A stretch of DNA of 64,000 bases from contig NC_086256.1 in NCBI RefSeq assembly GCF_021018805.1, positions 13,520,032-13,584,031 on the forward strand, in the 5' to 3' direction. Under the pieces are notes generated by a model. That model was not told the DNA's origin. It searched no databases and saw nothing but the letters and a program-made list of their open reading frames with translations. Of the stretch, positions 11,665-23,631 are shown one piece after another. Source of the stretch: Prinia subflava (lineage: Eukaryota > Chordata > Aves > Passeriformes > Cisticolidae). Positions within the stretch are counted from its first letter, which is position 1, and each line of letters starts with the position of its first letter. Made by a program: the position numbers and the translations under genes.

Positions 11665-14499
11665 TAACTCAGACTGCTACAGCATCAAATTTTTGGATAT
11701 TAATGTGGGTTATGTTTAAAAAGTCTGTTCTCTTGCCCAGAAATCCTGTGACGAATTTGCTCTTCAGTAAGTTTTCAAGAAGCCCTCATCATTAGTGGAA
11801 GGATGTGGTATAATATAAGCTTTTTTGAAAAGTTCTGAGAATACACTTCTCCTGGCTGCTACAACCATACATCTGAGAAGGGAGGTGGGAGTCTCTACAC
11901 AGCTGAGAGATCTTGGGACAGCAGAGCCTGATGGGCTGCCCAAGAGCTCCTCCTGGGCTCCTCCCAGTGACTGCACAGAAAATGCCTGAGTCTTCCAGGC
12001 AGTTTCTGCAGAGGCACATTTTTTTCTCTCTTCTACTCCTTCTCACTTCTCTTTCTCATCCTCATTCTCAATTACTTTCTCCCTTTTGTTTTCAAGGTAC
12101 CGTGTAAGAGGATTTTGTTGTAAGATGTGATGCTCTCTTTGTGAGTATTCCATCACAAGTAGAGAGCACCAGACCATCCATGTCTGCTAAACCACACTCC
12201 ATCTCTTAATATTGTTGTTCTGTGTTTGGCACCGGCTTCAAACTCTATTTCTTATAAATGTACAGAACTCTGCAACTGCAATCCCTCAGATACAAACTGG
12301 TAATGCTACTCAATACCCTGAATTCTTAGAGCTTTCTTCCACGATCTCTAAATGCTTAGCGATATCAATATTTCTTCTGCACACAGAAAACCTAGGGTGT
12401 AAGTACATGACACAACCTTGAGTGTAACCCAGCCTACACAGCCACACGTGGTCACACAGCTGGCCATCAACTGGATCTTCTAATATTCCTAAAGAAATGA
12501 GATCAAACTTTACTTCCTTACAAAATTTGACTTACCAACTCGTTCTTTTTAGTTCTCTCTAAAATTGCTGTGTATCTTCCTGTTTGAAGATATTTTCAGA
12601 ACCCTTGAAGGCTGTTCTCCCTCCTGCAGCCCCCATGTGCCCCAGCTGTGCCCCAAGAAGGGCACTGTGCTGCCCTCCGTGCCTCAGCTGCTGTGCTCCA
12701 CAGTCCTGCTCTTCTGCATCCACTTTTTACTGACATCTTTCTTATATGCAGCACACTGTGAAAGGGATACAGGGTGTTACATGAGGTGTACTGAAATACT
12801 TTATTATTAAATATTTTAAATTAATCATGTGTGATAGTTAATTATTCATTCAAACAAACCATGAAAAATAGGGACTGCAGCAATTTCCTCTCTCCAGTAT
12901 CAGATTGCTACTAAATGTATGGCACAATAAAACACTCAAATTAAAACTTCCTGATGTGACACCAAATTACTAAATACCCAAACTGCTGAAAAATTAGAAG
13001 TATAACCCTTGCACTACATATTTATTATATTCATGTTCTACTAAAAAATGCATCCTATTTGGAAGAAAAGAATATTCATGATCTCTCTTGTACAAATTGA
13101 GGAGGAAGTTTCTTGATTTGCCTGAAACTTTCGAACAGCAACATAAGCAAACCTTAAGGAAGGCACATCGTGTGCAAGCAGTTGATGGTGTATGGTGAAA
13201 TTAAATAATTACATAGCAGAATGTAACCTCTTGAAGTCAGGCTTTCCACCTGAAAAAGTAGATTTTTATTATTCCTAATTACTTAGAGTGCCCTTCACCA
13301 TGAAGGAGTAAGAACAAAAACTCACTGCCTCAAAGAACTTGTAATTGAAAATCCTGTTACATCCTACTTGTGACAAGGCCAGTGTTGATGGGACTAGTCC
13401 TTGTAATAAACAACATGCAAGATATGAAAAATTTTTTAGGAAAGAAACCTGGAAGAAAAAGGGAAAACAAAATGTATAAGAAAGACATCTCTAAAGGAGA
13501 TGAAGGTTAAATACAAGGAAAAGGTTCAGCCAAATCAAAACACAGTACATGCCCCGTTAACTCTCCAATGCTCTTTTTTTACACTCTCACAGGTCTCAGG
13601 GTCATGACTGAGTAGTCCTCTACTGCCCTTCCCCAACAATCACCAAAGCCATTTAAAAAAAAATCCCAGAAAGATGAAAGCAACATAGAAAAGATGAAAG
13701 AGCCCATATCCCAATTTTAATTTTATTTATGATTTTACTGTAATTTCATCATGCATACTTGGCTGTATAAGTGTACCTCCTATATAATTCCTAAACCCTT
13801 CACAAAATGTAAACTTAAGACTTTTGACTGAACTTAATGATTCTATTTTGAACTGCCCGGTTTCTGGCAGAGATGTCATTATAGTATATATTCCTGAAGA
13901 GTCAGTGTAATGATCAAAGCACTCTGAAAGTACAGTGATCAATGAAGAGCTGTTTGTCTGTCAATCCTTCAAGAGAAGCAGGAGTGCCCAGCTCAGCAGA
14001 GCAGCAGGAGAGCACTCTGCCATCTGAGGGAATTGCAGCTTGGTCACAGTCTCTCCAAGGTAATAATATTTTGTCAGTATTATTTCTTTTCTTACTATGA
14101 AAAGAGATCCGTCTTCTGTGAACCCATTTGTTAGATTGCAATTTACAGGTTTAACCTTTCATTAGTCTCTATCCGCTTTCATTAAAGCCACTAATTTGAC
14201 AAGTGAATGACTTCTCTTTCAGAGGTTTGTCCTTTCCTTTCCAAAGAGATTTTTTTCACCTTGCCTATCAGCCTGGCCCAGGCACTGAGTGTCATTACTG
14301 CTTCTGTGCTGACAGCGAGGGGCTGGAGCAGGAGAGCGCCTAGGCAAGGGTTTGCAGAGGTGCAAACATTACACACATGAATGGATTTTAATACTGGCCA
14401 CCTCTTACCAAACTCACGCTCTGCTCTTCCCCTCTGCCTTTCCCCTCCAGTAAAAGCCCATGTCACCCCTCTTGTGTTGGTGAGATATTCATAACAGCA
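11665..14499. other. non-coding stretch, no gene seen
   Basis: Unique-looking sequence with a short pyrimidine run near 12018-12090. Open frames on the two strands mirror one another (for example 11764-12107), as expected of non-coding DNA. Nothing else is recognised. Confidence 0.55.
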
Positions 14500-14735
14500 T
14501 CTTTGAATCTTTTTCCCCTTGCATGGCCTTCTTCTCTACTTCCCACTGCTTTGATTCTCCTTTGCTTTCTTCTGTTTCATCTTTTCTCTAGTCAGGTCTC
14601 CTATTATTTGTTTCATCTCTTGTTGCTCTTTTCCCCCTCTACACAGTTGCTCTTTTTCTGTGCTGCTGACCAAATTTACTTTCTTCTTCCTTTTTTTTTC
14701 CTCTTCCCTCCCCAAACAGCTTTTCCAATCTTTCT
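14500..14735. repeat. pyrimidine-rich block (polypurine on the minus strand)
   Basis: About 235 bases composed mostly of C and T, with irregular CTT, TCC and TTC words. It yields open frames of 70-80 residues on both strands (14503-14739 plus, 14536-14754 minus), which are simple by-products of biased composition. Such blocks are common in bird genomes. Confidence 0.6.
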
Positions 14736-16849
14736 CTAAAGTACAGCAGAACAAGCAAATTAGAGAATCTTGTGCATTTAATCTAGCACCTCCTCAGTGT
14801 TGTTCTTTTTTTGATCATTCTGCTCCCTCTTGCTTTTCTACAAGCAAGGAGAAACAACTTCTGATGACAAAGGGCAGATAGAGAGGAAAAGATCATGCAT
14901 GCCCTCTTCTACAGATCTCATGATCCTTGCTGGAGCCATTTGCTAATTTTTATATCTATTATCCATTTGGTTCTTGCATAATAAGAGACTTCTCCTTTAA
15001 GCCTCCAAATAAGCCAGATACAGCCTTTTACTGTTCTCTATCATTACATGGCTCTTCAATCTTTTTATAGTAAGAAACTGGAAATATATTCTGCACAGTG
15101 TTATTTGTTAGCTTCTCTCTCTCCCCATCCCTTTCAGTTTTTAAAATGTTATTTAACTGTCAAAGTTTAGGACACTATTTGAAAAATACTATTCAGCATG
15201 TCTACACTGGAGGATCTGTGAGAGAAAAGGAAATAAACCCTCCTGAAAGCGTTTATGTTCCCTGAGCAGCAGCACATGGAACGTCTGAGAGTCATTAGCT
15301 TCCTTCAGCTGTTCCATTATGGGTGAACGTTAGCCAGTACATAAGAGCTGTTTGGAAAGAGCCAGGATTAGTGGGGTCAGAGAGGAATGGGCTCCATTCT
15401 GTACAGTGAGCTTTGTTCCTACACTGCCTCTGCCTCGTACTGCCAGAGTCAATGAGCTGCGACAGGTTGTTCCTTCTCAGGTCAGACTGTGCATGGGGCG
15501 AGCAGTGCATGAAGGAAAAATGGTAGGGAGTCCTGAGGTTATTATACAGACAGGGCATAAGCAATTGGCAAAAGGAATGAAATGCAAACTGCCATGACAA
15601 AAGGAAAAGGATAAGAAACATAAAATGAGTTCAGGCCAGACAATCACCAGGGATGGAGACAAAAAGAGGGGAGAGGTGGGAGGTAAGGCATTTTAGCTCC
15701 TATCAGTAAATTTCCTCAGATTACTCATAATACATGAAATGATATATAATTCTCCTCAAAGCTGTTGACAGGGAAGCTGATTCTACCTCAACGATGTCAT
15801 TTACTCTTTACATACAACAAATATCAATCATTTTTTATCTATGTTTGGTAAAAACATGTTATGATATATACAGGTTTACAGCAATGTTATCCAAAAAATG
15901 TCCTTCCTAAGAGCACACACCCAAATCCCTAGACAATGCCTTTTTTTCTCTTGTTACATATATAGGTTCTTTCAACTGAAAGTGTTAAGTCTTAGACAAA
16001 GGAGCACAGAAAATCAAAAGAGATGAGAGTTCTGCATTCAGAGTCTGGCTCTGAGCACCCTCCACCCATTTCCATAAAAACATTTTGAAGAAAAAATTAA
16101 AAATTATAAAGAATATTAAGACAACTAGATACCAGGTAGCTCTTCAAATGTACCTAGGAAGAGAAACAAGACAAAGAGAATAATCTATTGACATTTACTT
16201 CATAATTTCTGGATATAATTTTTCTCAATACTAAGGCTATAGGCACTTTGAATCTTCATTATAAATTTCTGCACCTGGGGAATTTAAATTTCCCAAACAA
16301 ACAAGCCTGCTGCAAGCAATGTCAGGCTGTTGAGACACCAGACAAGCAACAAAACTCTACACAGACTCGTGGGAAGAATACCAGGAAGTTGCTTCACTTA
16401 ATATCGAACAACCCCCTTCTCTCACTAGATTTTGGAAATCAGTTTTTTAACAATCTAATCTGGACACTTCAGCTATAGGCTGACTAGATTCATTTTCTAG
16501 ATCCACAAACCACCTAAGAAATAGCATATGGTGCCCTGCATTTCAGTAAATCCAAGATTTCGACCTTGAGCATATAATCCTAAATGATTCAAGAACAGAT
16601 AGAACAATCTTCAACTAAACTAGTAAAGGAACTTTATGATTTATACTGTCATTGCTGTCTTTTCTAAGGAGAATAAGATTTTATTTTTAAATTATCAATT
16701 AAGGAAAAGTTGACTGGTGACAAGAACTCTTCTAATTACTAAGTTTTCACAGTATTAAATACTTAAAGTTAAATCAACCAGCATTTAGCAAACTCCTGCT
16801 CCCCCCTTCTCCCCCTCCATATACACACTTTTTTCTTTCTAAAAGCCCT

Positions 16850-17010
16850 CTACTGAATTAGCTGTTAGGTACTAATTGCAAATGATTAAGCACTCACTAG
16901 TCTTACACTTCTTGCTTTAATATTAATGTGATGTATTAGCATGGAACATAGCTTGTATTAATATTATAAATGGAAGCCTGCATGGATCACTGCCTACTGT
17001 TTTGCATTAC
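16850..17010. promoter_or_regulatory. possible enhancer-like element with inverted repeat
   Basis: Contains ATTGCAAATGATTA (16875-16888), close to a POU octamer site. TAATATTAAT (16918-16927) is matched by its exact reverse complement ATTAATATTA (16957-16966) across a 29-base spacer. Dense homeodomain-like cores in non-repetitive sequence suggest a conserved regulatory element. This is inference only. Confidence 0.22.
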
Positions 17011-20000
17011 AAGGAGCATGCAGCTAAAGAAAAAAGTCCAATTTAGACCAGAAAAAGCCTAGTACACCATATATTTCTGTTGGCAACAAAGAAGTAAAAG
17101 AGCTGAAGAAAATAAAGTTAAATACTATCTATTTATATAAGCAGCATATCATTTTTTTCATAAGCAGCAGCAGCAAACATATAAAGAGATGAATTTCTCT
17201 CATCCATCTCTGAAATAACTGGAATATATGAAGCTAAAGTTAAATTTAAATTACTCCATTAAGCAGAGCCATGCTACAGACAAATACATTTTCTGCCTTG
17301 CTCTACAGAGGTAACAAAGTTGTTTTTTCTGTGTATATCAGGTTCAAGGATTATACTCCATTTAAACATCTTACTTGTGATCTTGTATTCATAGGACGCC
17401 AAAGAGTACTTAGTGTGTTTTTAAAGTTTTTATATTAGTAATTATTTATCCTTCCCCCAAGGTAGCTTTCTCATTTCTTCAGCCACCATGAGCATGTAAA
17501 ACATAGGTCTGTTAGAATGTACAGCTTAACAAGCTTGCCTTGTATTTGTTAAACAAAATAATGTGTGTGCTAAAATTGAATCCAGTTTGTTAGAAATGAA
17601 AAACACTGGTTTCATTCTTCATTGCTTTGTGCAACTTTAGATGGACATAATATATTTAGATGATGGGCAAATGAAAGGTCTCTGCACAAGAACTGTCACT
17701 TCTAAAGAAAAGCACTTTCTACAAATCTATGAATTTTCTCAGGAGCCTAAAGAGTCTCCTCCAAGATGAAATTTTTAATGCAAGTTATTGGAGAAGTATG
17801 GAAAATATGACATGCAGTTTAAAAATAAATGACAGGCTTCCTCATCTGGAAAACACAATAGATCTCTTTTTTAGTCTTTCTCTTGAAGTTGGTTATAAGA
17901 AAAACCTTGTGGAAGGAAAAGAAATTATTTATGCAGTATTCTTATAAATAAGTTGGAAGGATCAATACAAATGCACCTTTAGAAAGAGAAAGCCTGAGAG
18001 CTGAAACCAGCAGCAGAATCCTGGGATACCTTTGCCAACACAGCAGCAGCAGGAATACATAGCAACAACCAAAAAAAGACTGATGTCAAATCTCTGAGCT
18101 CTAATGTCCCATATACACATTGCTGCTATTGACATCAGAGACGCCTCCACAGAGAGCAAAGGGAGAATCTAGTGCAGAGATTGCTCCTAAAGAGGGTGAG
18201 CAGCTCAGCCACATCCCAGCACACAACACAGCACATCACCACACATCAGCCAGCTCCCATGGGCTGCTGGTGCCCCACGCATTTAAAACTGTGCCTGGAT
18301 CCTGGAACATCAACACAGAAACACAGCAGAAGTAGAAAGAATGTGTGCTCGTGTAAGAAACAGGCTGCAAAGAGGCAAGGAGCAATGCATGGGAAGGACC
18401 TCCCTGGCAAAGCACAGCCTCTTTGTGGGCTCCTGTCACTGTGGGGACCCTGCAATTCCATGCTGGTCCCACAACGGAGCCCTGGGCAGGCAGCAGAGAG
18501 GAGTGGCTGAGCACAGGAGGGAGAGCTGGCAGCAGCTGTGCAAGGCTGTGAGTGCGACCGTGTACTAGAGTCAAAGACACATTTATGAAGCATTGTGATT
18601 AGAAAAAGATTCCTTTTTCAACAATAAAAAGTAGGGTTTATTATTTTTTAATCTCTACTAGATTTAATGAGGGGGCTATGAAGATGTGCCTCTAATTGGT
18701 CTAATGATTTTTTTAAATTTTGTTTTCTATTGTATGTCATTATAAAAAAGCAACAACATTGGCCCAGTGTAGCTTTGCCTTTTAATGATTTCTGCTGTCA
18801 TAATCCTGAAGCACCTTTGGCACAGGGAGACTGTTTTCTCAATATTTCTTATTCCCTACCAGCCACCTGAGAAAGAGACAGGAGCTGACTGAATTACCCA
18901 TGGCCACAGAATGATGCTGAGGCAAATTCAAGAGTAAACCCAGTTCATTTGAATCCTACTGAGTCACTCTTCTGTCACAAAAGTTGACATAAACTTGTTC
19001 ATCTAGGAGGGTGGAAACCTACCTTATACACATAGCAGTCATTCACATTTTTCTGAGATGGATGTCAGTGAAAATTCTCCACCTCCCTGTGAAAAGATGA
19101 GTAAAGGATTCTTCAGCTTTAGCTGCTTCATTAGTCCATGAATGCAACATTATTAGGGCTAAATTTAGGGAGATGTATCTATATAGCTATAGATATATTT
19201 ATAGAGAGAGAGGTGTAAATATTCAAAGGAGGAACCTTTAGGAAAATAATAATGTGATTATTAAAAACATTATCAGATTACATTGATTCTAATACAAGAC
19301 TGATATCAAGTTCAGACTGCTCTCTAAACCTTGAATTCCAGCTCTTAAATTATTGAATTTACAACCTTGATAATGCTTGAGTTTTTCAATGTATATCTTT
19401 GTTTTGACTGCATATACAAAGAACTGTTACAGAAATTCAGTGTTTGCCTATATTTATCACACACTGTCACAGAAATTTCTCAGTCTTCTGTTTTTAGAAT
19501 TGGAAATAAACCTATTGCTAAGAATATAATTTTCCATAGGAACTACTTCCTACCAGAATCCTAATAGTGGTAATTCCTTAGAGTAAATACTGCCATTTCT
19601 GCCATTGAATCAATGAAACTGAGCAGTTGCTTCAAGTCAGATCCATATCCAATTATTATTCAACTCAGCTTTAATTTCTAATGCAGGACAGGAAAATGCA
19701 AAGGCAGATTCCCATCTTCACCGAGGGCTGTCCTTTGGGAATTATGTATTTCTCACTAGCAGTGGCTAAATCCTCTTTGAAGCTGCAAGACAACCACTTA
19801 TTCCATAGTATCTAATGTAAAAAAAGTGTTGAGCATCATCACCCAGACACCATCTTACTGAGTGCCACAGCTCACTCATACAAGAGGCTGCCACAACTCT
19901 TCCATTTCTTTCATTTATTTCATTTTCTTTTCACTTTTCACCAGAGTGATTTGGGATAATTGGTGGTGGAATTCTGCTAACATGAACTTTGGGACTGAAT

Positions 20001-20143
20001 TGTTTCCAATTAGCCAATGTTCCTATTGCACGTTGGTGACTGCCTGTGCAAGAATTCATTCTCAGAAATGCTTCTGAGTTGCTCTCTGAAAAAGAAGGTT
20101 TGGAAAGAATTCAAAAGGAAAAACCCAACAATAAGCAGTAAAC

Positions 20144-20175
20144 ACAAGAATTCTTGTAAGAATGTTCTTGTAAGA
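20144..20175. repeat. 14-bp palindrome plus 11-bp direct repeat
   Basis: ACAAGAATTCTTGT (20144-20157) is a perfect palindrome. TTCTTGTAAGA occurs at 20151-20161 and again at 20165-20175, so one copy overlaps the palindrome. This is probably a small local duplication. Confidence 0.7.
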
Positions 20176-23149
20176 GAACCAGAGGAAGCAGTGGGTTGAT
20201 ATTTGGCTACATGCACTACTTTGTCCAAGGATTACTGTTACTTTGCATTAAACTTCAGTTTCTGCTGAACTTTCCTAGGAGTTTTCCACTTATTTTTCTT
20301 TTGGAAAGAATGGGTAAAACTAGCCACTAGAAGGGATGGATGGTAGAGGAGTTGTACAGCATATGGCTTTACCAACTTGGATCTATATCTATGAATTCAT
20401 CTCCAAGGTGTAAGGCACTTGCCTGAATATACCTCATAGCATGGCAAAAAAAAATCCTGCCAAAAATGCTGTATTCTAACCAGTGGGATGCCAGGCTTGG
20501 CAAACGTGCTTTCAATTCACTATTCTTCCTTTTACACAGCATTGACTTGATGAAAAGTTAGGGTATCATTCCTGTTACCACAGTTCATTTTCAACAGTTG
20601 GAGGGGTTTTTTATCATTTTCTTTGCAACTGTGTATTAATGCTGAAATGCATCTCCTCCCTCAGTATATTTCATTCCTTTTTCAGGGTAGTAAGCAATAC
20701 TGAAAGGTCTAAAATCTCCCTTTCATGGTGCCAGCTATCTCACCCAAGCGAGCAACAGCTCATTTTAGCCAATGCATGTCACAGAAATCTGAAGATATTT
20801 TCATTGAATATTAAAAACAGGTTGAAAATTTTCTCATATAAATTACAATTCTTCAATTTTCAATACACAAACCACCTCTCCAGTGCCAGCAACATTACTC
20901 TGGATAGCAGGACAGCTGGAAAGAGATACCAGCCCTCACTGCAGTGATTGCACTGCAGTGGAATCACCCACCCTCTGCTGCCCAGCCCTGCTGACTTCTG
21001 CAAACAGCTGGGGACGTGGGAACAGGGTCTCTGCAAGGTTTTCTGACTACAAACATTTAGTAACTTGATCTTATCTGAAACACAAAGTCCCAACTCAGAA
21101 AACATTTCACACCTTTTTTAGCTTTAATTCCACAAATTACCTCACTGAATTACTTTGGCACCTAAAGTGCAATAAAGTGTTTAAGCATGCACAGAGACAA
21201 ACTGCTCTGCGCTTTTGAAGCTTGTACTCTTAACTGAACACATCTTAACTGAGTGTCATGCTTCACAGTTGAAGACTGAGTCTCTCACGCATTATACTTC
21301 CATTTGTCTGTAGTCCTTAGAAAGAAGCATTTTATTCAGTCACCTCTTATTGTATCATATCAGGTCTGCAAGCACTACAGCTTCAAGGAGGTAAAGGGCT
21401 CAAAATGGGACAGGCTGATTATATGGGATCAAAAATATACAATAATTCATATAAGGAAGTGGGAAAAAATGAAAAAAAAAAAAAGAGGAAAGAGGAATGA
21501 AAGCATGTGCTTACAATTCCTGAACAAGAACAGTTCTCTCAAAGACAATGTACTGTACATATGTTATTTATATGCCACCATTTTAATGGCCCTTTAATGA
21601 AAAACATCTTGTTACCATAGTAACTGCCACATTGCATGCTGTCTCTGAGACTCCTACATCATCATACAGGACACGCACAGCGTTTCACACCAATAAGTCA
21701 TGGGCATGTCTGGTATTTTACGAAAGAACAACGTGCACATATTTTCTCTACTTTAACCCATTATCTTGCACACACAGTATTGATGTGAATTTCTCAATAC
21801 GTAGAATGAAAATTGTGTTCTTGTTATGTCTCTTGTTGTATTGCTGGAGAGTAACGTGCTCGTAATGGCAACTCAAAATAGGAGGAAAAACTCCTTTTAT
21901 TTTCAACTATTATCTTACCCCTCCATGCATCCACAAGCTATTTACAAGTTGAGGAAGAACCCGTTGAATTGTTTCATGTCATCGTAAAAGTGCCTACTTA
22001 ATTCCTTTTGGCTTTCCTTCAACACTGATTTTTCAGGATACTTTGCAGGGAGCTATGCCCATTTGCAACAGAAATTCCCTGCAAGGCTCTCAGTGTGGGG
22101 TGCAGGTAGAGGTCTAGCTTTATCCTCCACTCCACCATTTATATATTTCAGATTTTGGACATGTTACCTAAGACATTGCACAAGAAAGTTCCGTTGCCCC
22201 AATTGCTACCACATTTCTATACAATGCGTTCTTTTTTTAGTCACAACTACCTTAAAGATTTAAAACTACACAAAAAGTGGACTGAATTTTTCTTTTGGGA
22301 ATGGGCATAATAAAAGGTGTTTTGTCATGAGCCTAAGGAAATATTTGGTGTCTGTACATAGTTTCCATGGGTAGAATTTCAGAATAAATGATGCAAGAGT
22401 TATCTTCACACTGCATACAACAGTTCTGAATCCTGTGAAATAACATCTATTCAGCAGTACAGCTGAAGAAAACACAGGTAAACAGTCTGCTGGTTCTAAT
22501 TTGATGAGTGTAACAACTCCAGACAGTTTGTTCGCTTTAAACGGGCAGGTTTATTCATTTTGAATGCATTATCACACAATAACTTTTTTTTTAAACCAAA
22601 GGATAATCAACCCTGGAGCCTACCCACAGGAAGTACATTATCAGTATTGTTGGCTACCTTCAGGATACAATTAGCAGAAACACCAAGCTGTTAAACTTAT
22701 ACCATTACAGTACTGCTAAATATAGTAGGTACACAGTGAGCCACTGTTTGAAGATTTCTTGAGACTGAGGAAGAGTAGGAACCATCACTGCCAGACTTGA
22801 GGCTCCTGTTCTGCAACGTGGGACAGATACGATCATTTCTCATGGCAAAATCCTCTCTCACAAGAACAAGACACCGAAATTCAAGCCAGCTTTTGCCATG
22901 CCTCAATATTAAAAGACCCAAAATGTTCCTAACTTGAGGGTAGATGAAAGTCAGGGAAGTTTACTCTGTAGTCCAGGAAATGACTACAAGATGATTATAC
23001 AGAGGGCTGAGGGGAAATCCCACCATTGGAGGACTGCTGCTAGGTCAGCACCACGTCCTTCCTAGGGCTCTGCCTCATAACACAAGCCCAGCAAGAAAAA
23101 CAGATTTTGAATATGTGGCTTATAACCACACTAGTTTTCCCTAAGTTAT

Positions 23150-23631
23150 TGATGCCAAGATGGTTTTTTTGCCTGTTCTTTTATATATCTTTTATATATC
23201 TTTTATATAACTTTTATTATCCTCTGTATTCTTACCATGAAGACTTCCTTATGTCTAATAACTTAGCATAGTCCTAGTATTCTGTTAGGCCAGGAGACCA
23301 AACATCCTAAAGGCCTCGTAGTAGGAGGCCAGAAAACCCAACTCTATCTTGGGAAACCAAGGTCCTTTCTAGAACATTTCCTGCAAGCTGGAGATTTGGC
23401 CCATCCAGGGGGGAATTCCTCAGATGGGAGAATATCACACCATTCACCCAGGCCTCCCACTGGGGCACTCTTGTTGGATATGCTCATTGGTAAGGTCCAT
23501 AAATTGTATCCATGATCTCTCCTGTGCGTGCGTTGCGGCACGTTCCACCTTGGCCAAGTGGTGCACCAACAAGGGTCCTTGTTAAAACACTGAGGTAAAA
23601 ACCCTTACCCCTGAACTGTGTCTGGCTCTCA
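23150..23631 (+). mobile_element. probable solo LTR of an avian endogenous retrovirus
   Basis: The stretch starts with TG (TGATGCCAAG) and ends with CA (GGCTCTCA). The flanking five bases are GTTAT on the left (23145-23149) and GTTTT on the right (23632-23636), so a target duplication would have one mismatch. The right part (CCTTGGCCAAGTGGTGCACC onward, then GAACTGTGTCTGGCTCTCA) resembles the 3' portion of passerine LTRs from memory. A short AT-rich 11-bp tandem repeat sits inside the left third. No retroviral coding sequence lies on either side. An alternative left edge is TGTTAGGCC at about 23283. The family is not assigned. Confidence 0.45.
23178..23217. repeat. 11-bp tandem repeat, CTTTTATATAT, 3.6 copies
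   Basis: Units start at 23178, 23189 and 23200, with a partial unit at 23211. The third unit ends TATAA rather than TATAT. It lies inside the probable LTR and contributes several TATA-like words. Confidence 0.85.

Larger units (their letters stand above)
14736..23149. other. non-coding stretch, no gene seen
   Basis: Mostly AT-rich. The 18110-18560 part is more GC-rich and carries 112-115-codon frames on both strands, which suggests chance rather than coding. TAAT-rich sequence with an inverted repeat lies at 16850-17010. A perfect 14-bp palindrome is at 20144-20157, followed by a tandemly repeated TTCTTGTAAGA. Confidence 0.55.

Noticed and set aside
14503..14754. Opposing 72-78-codon frames
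   Set aside because: By-products of the pyrimidine-rich block.
18172..18593. Overlapping 112-115-codon frames on both strands
   Set aside because: Frames are open on both strands at once in a GC-richer patch with no domain or homology. This is a composition effect.
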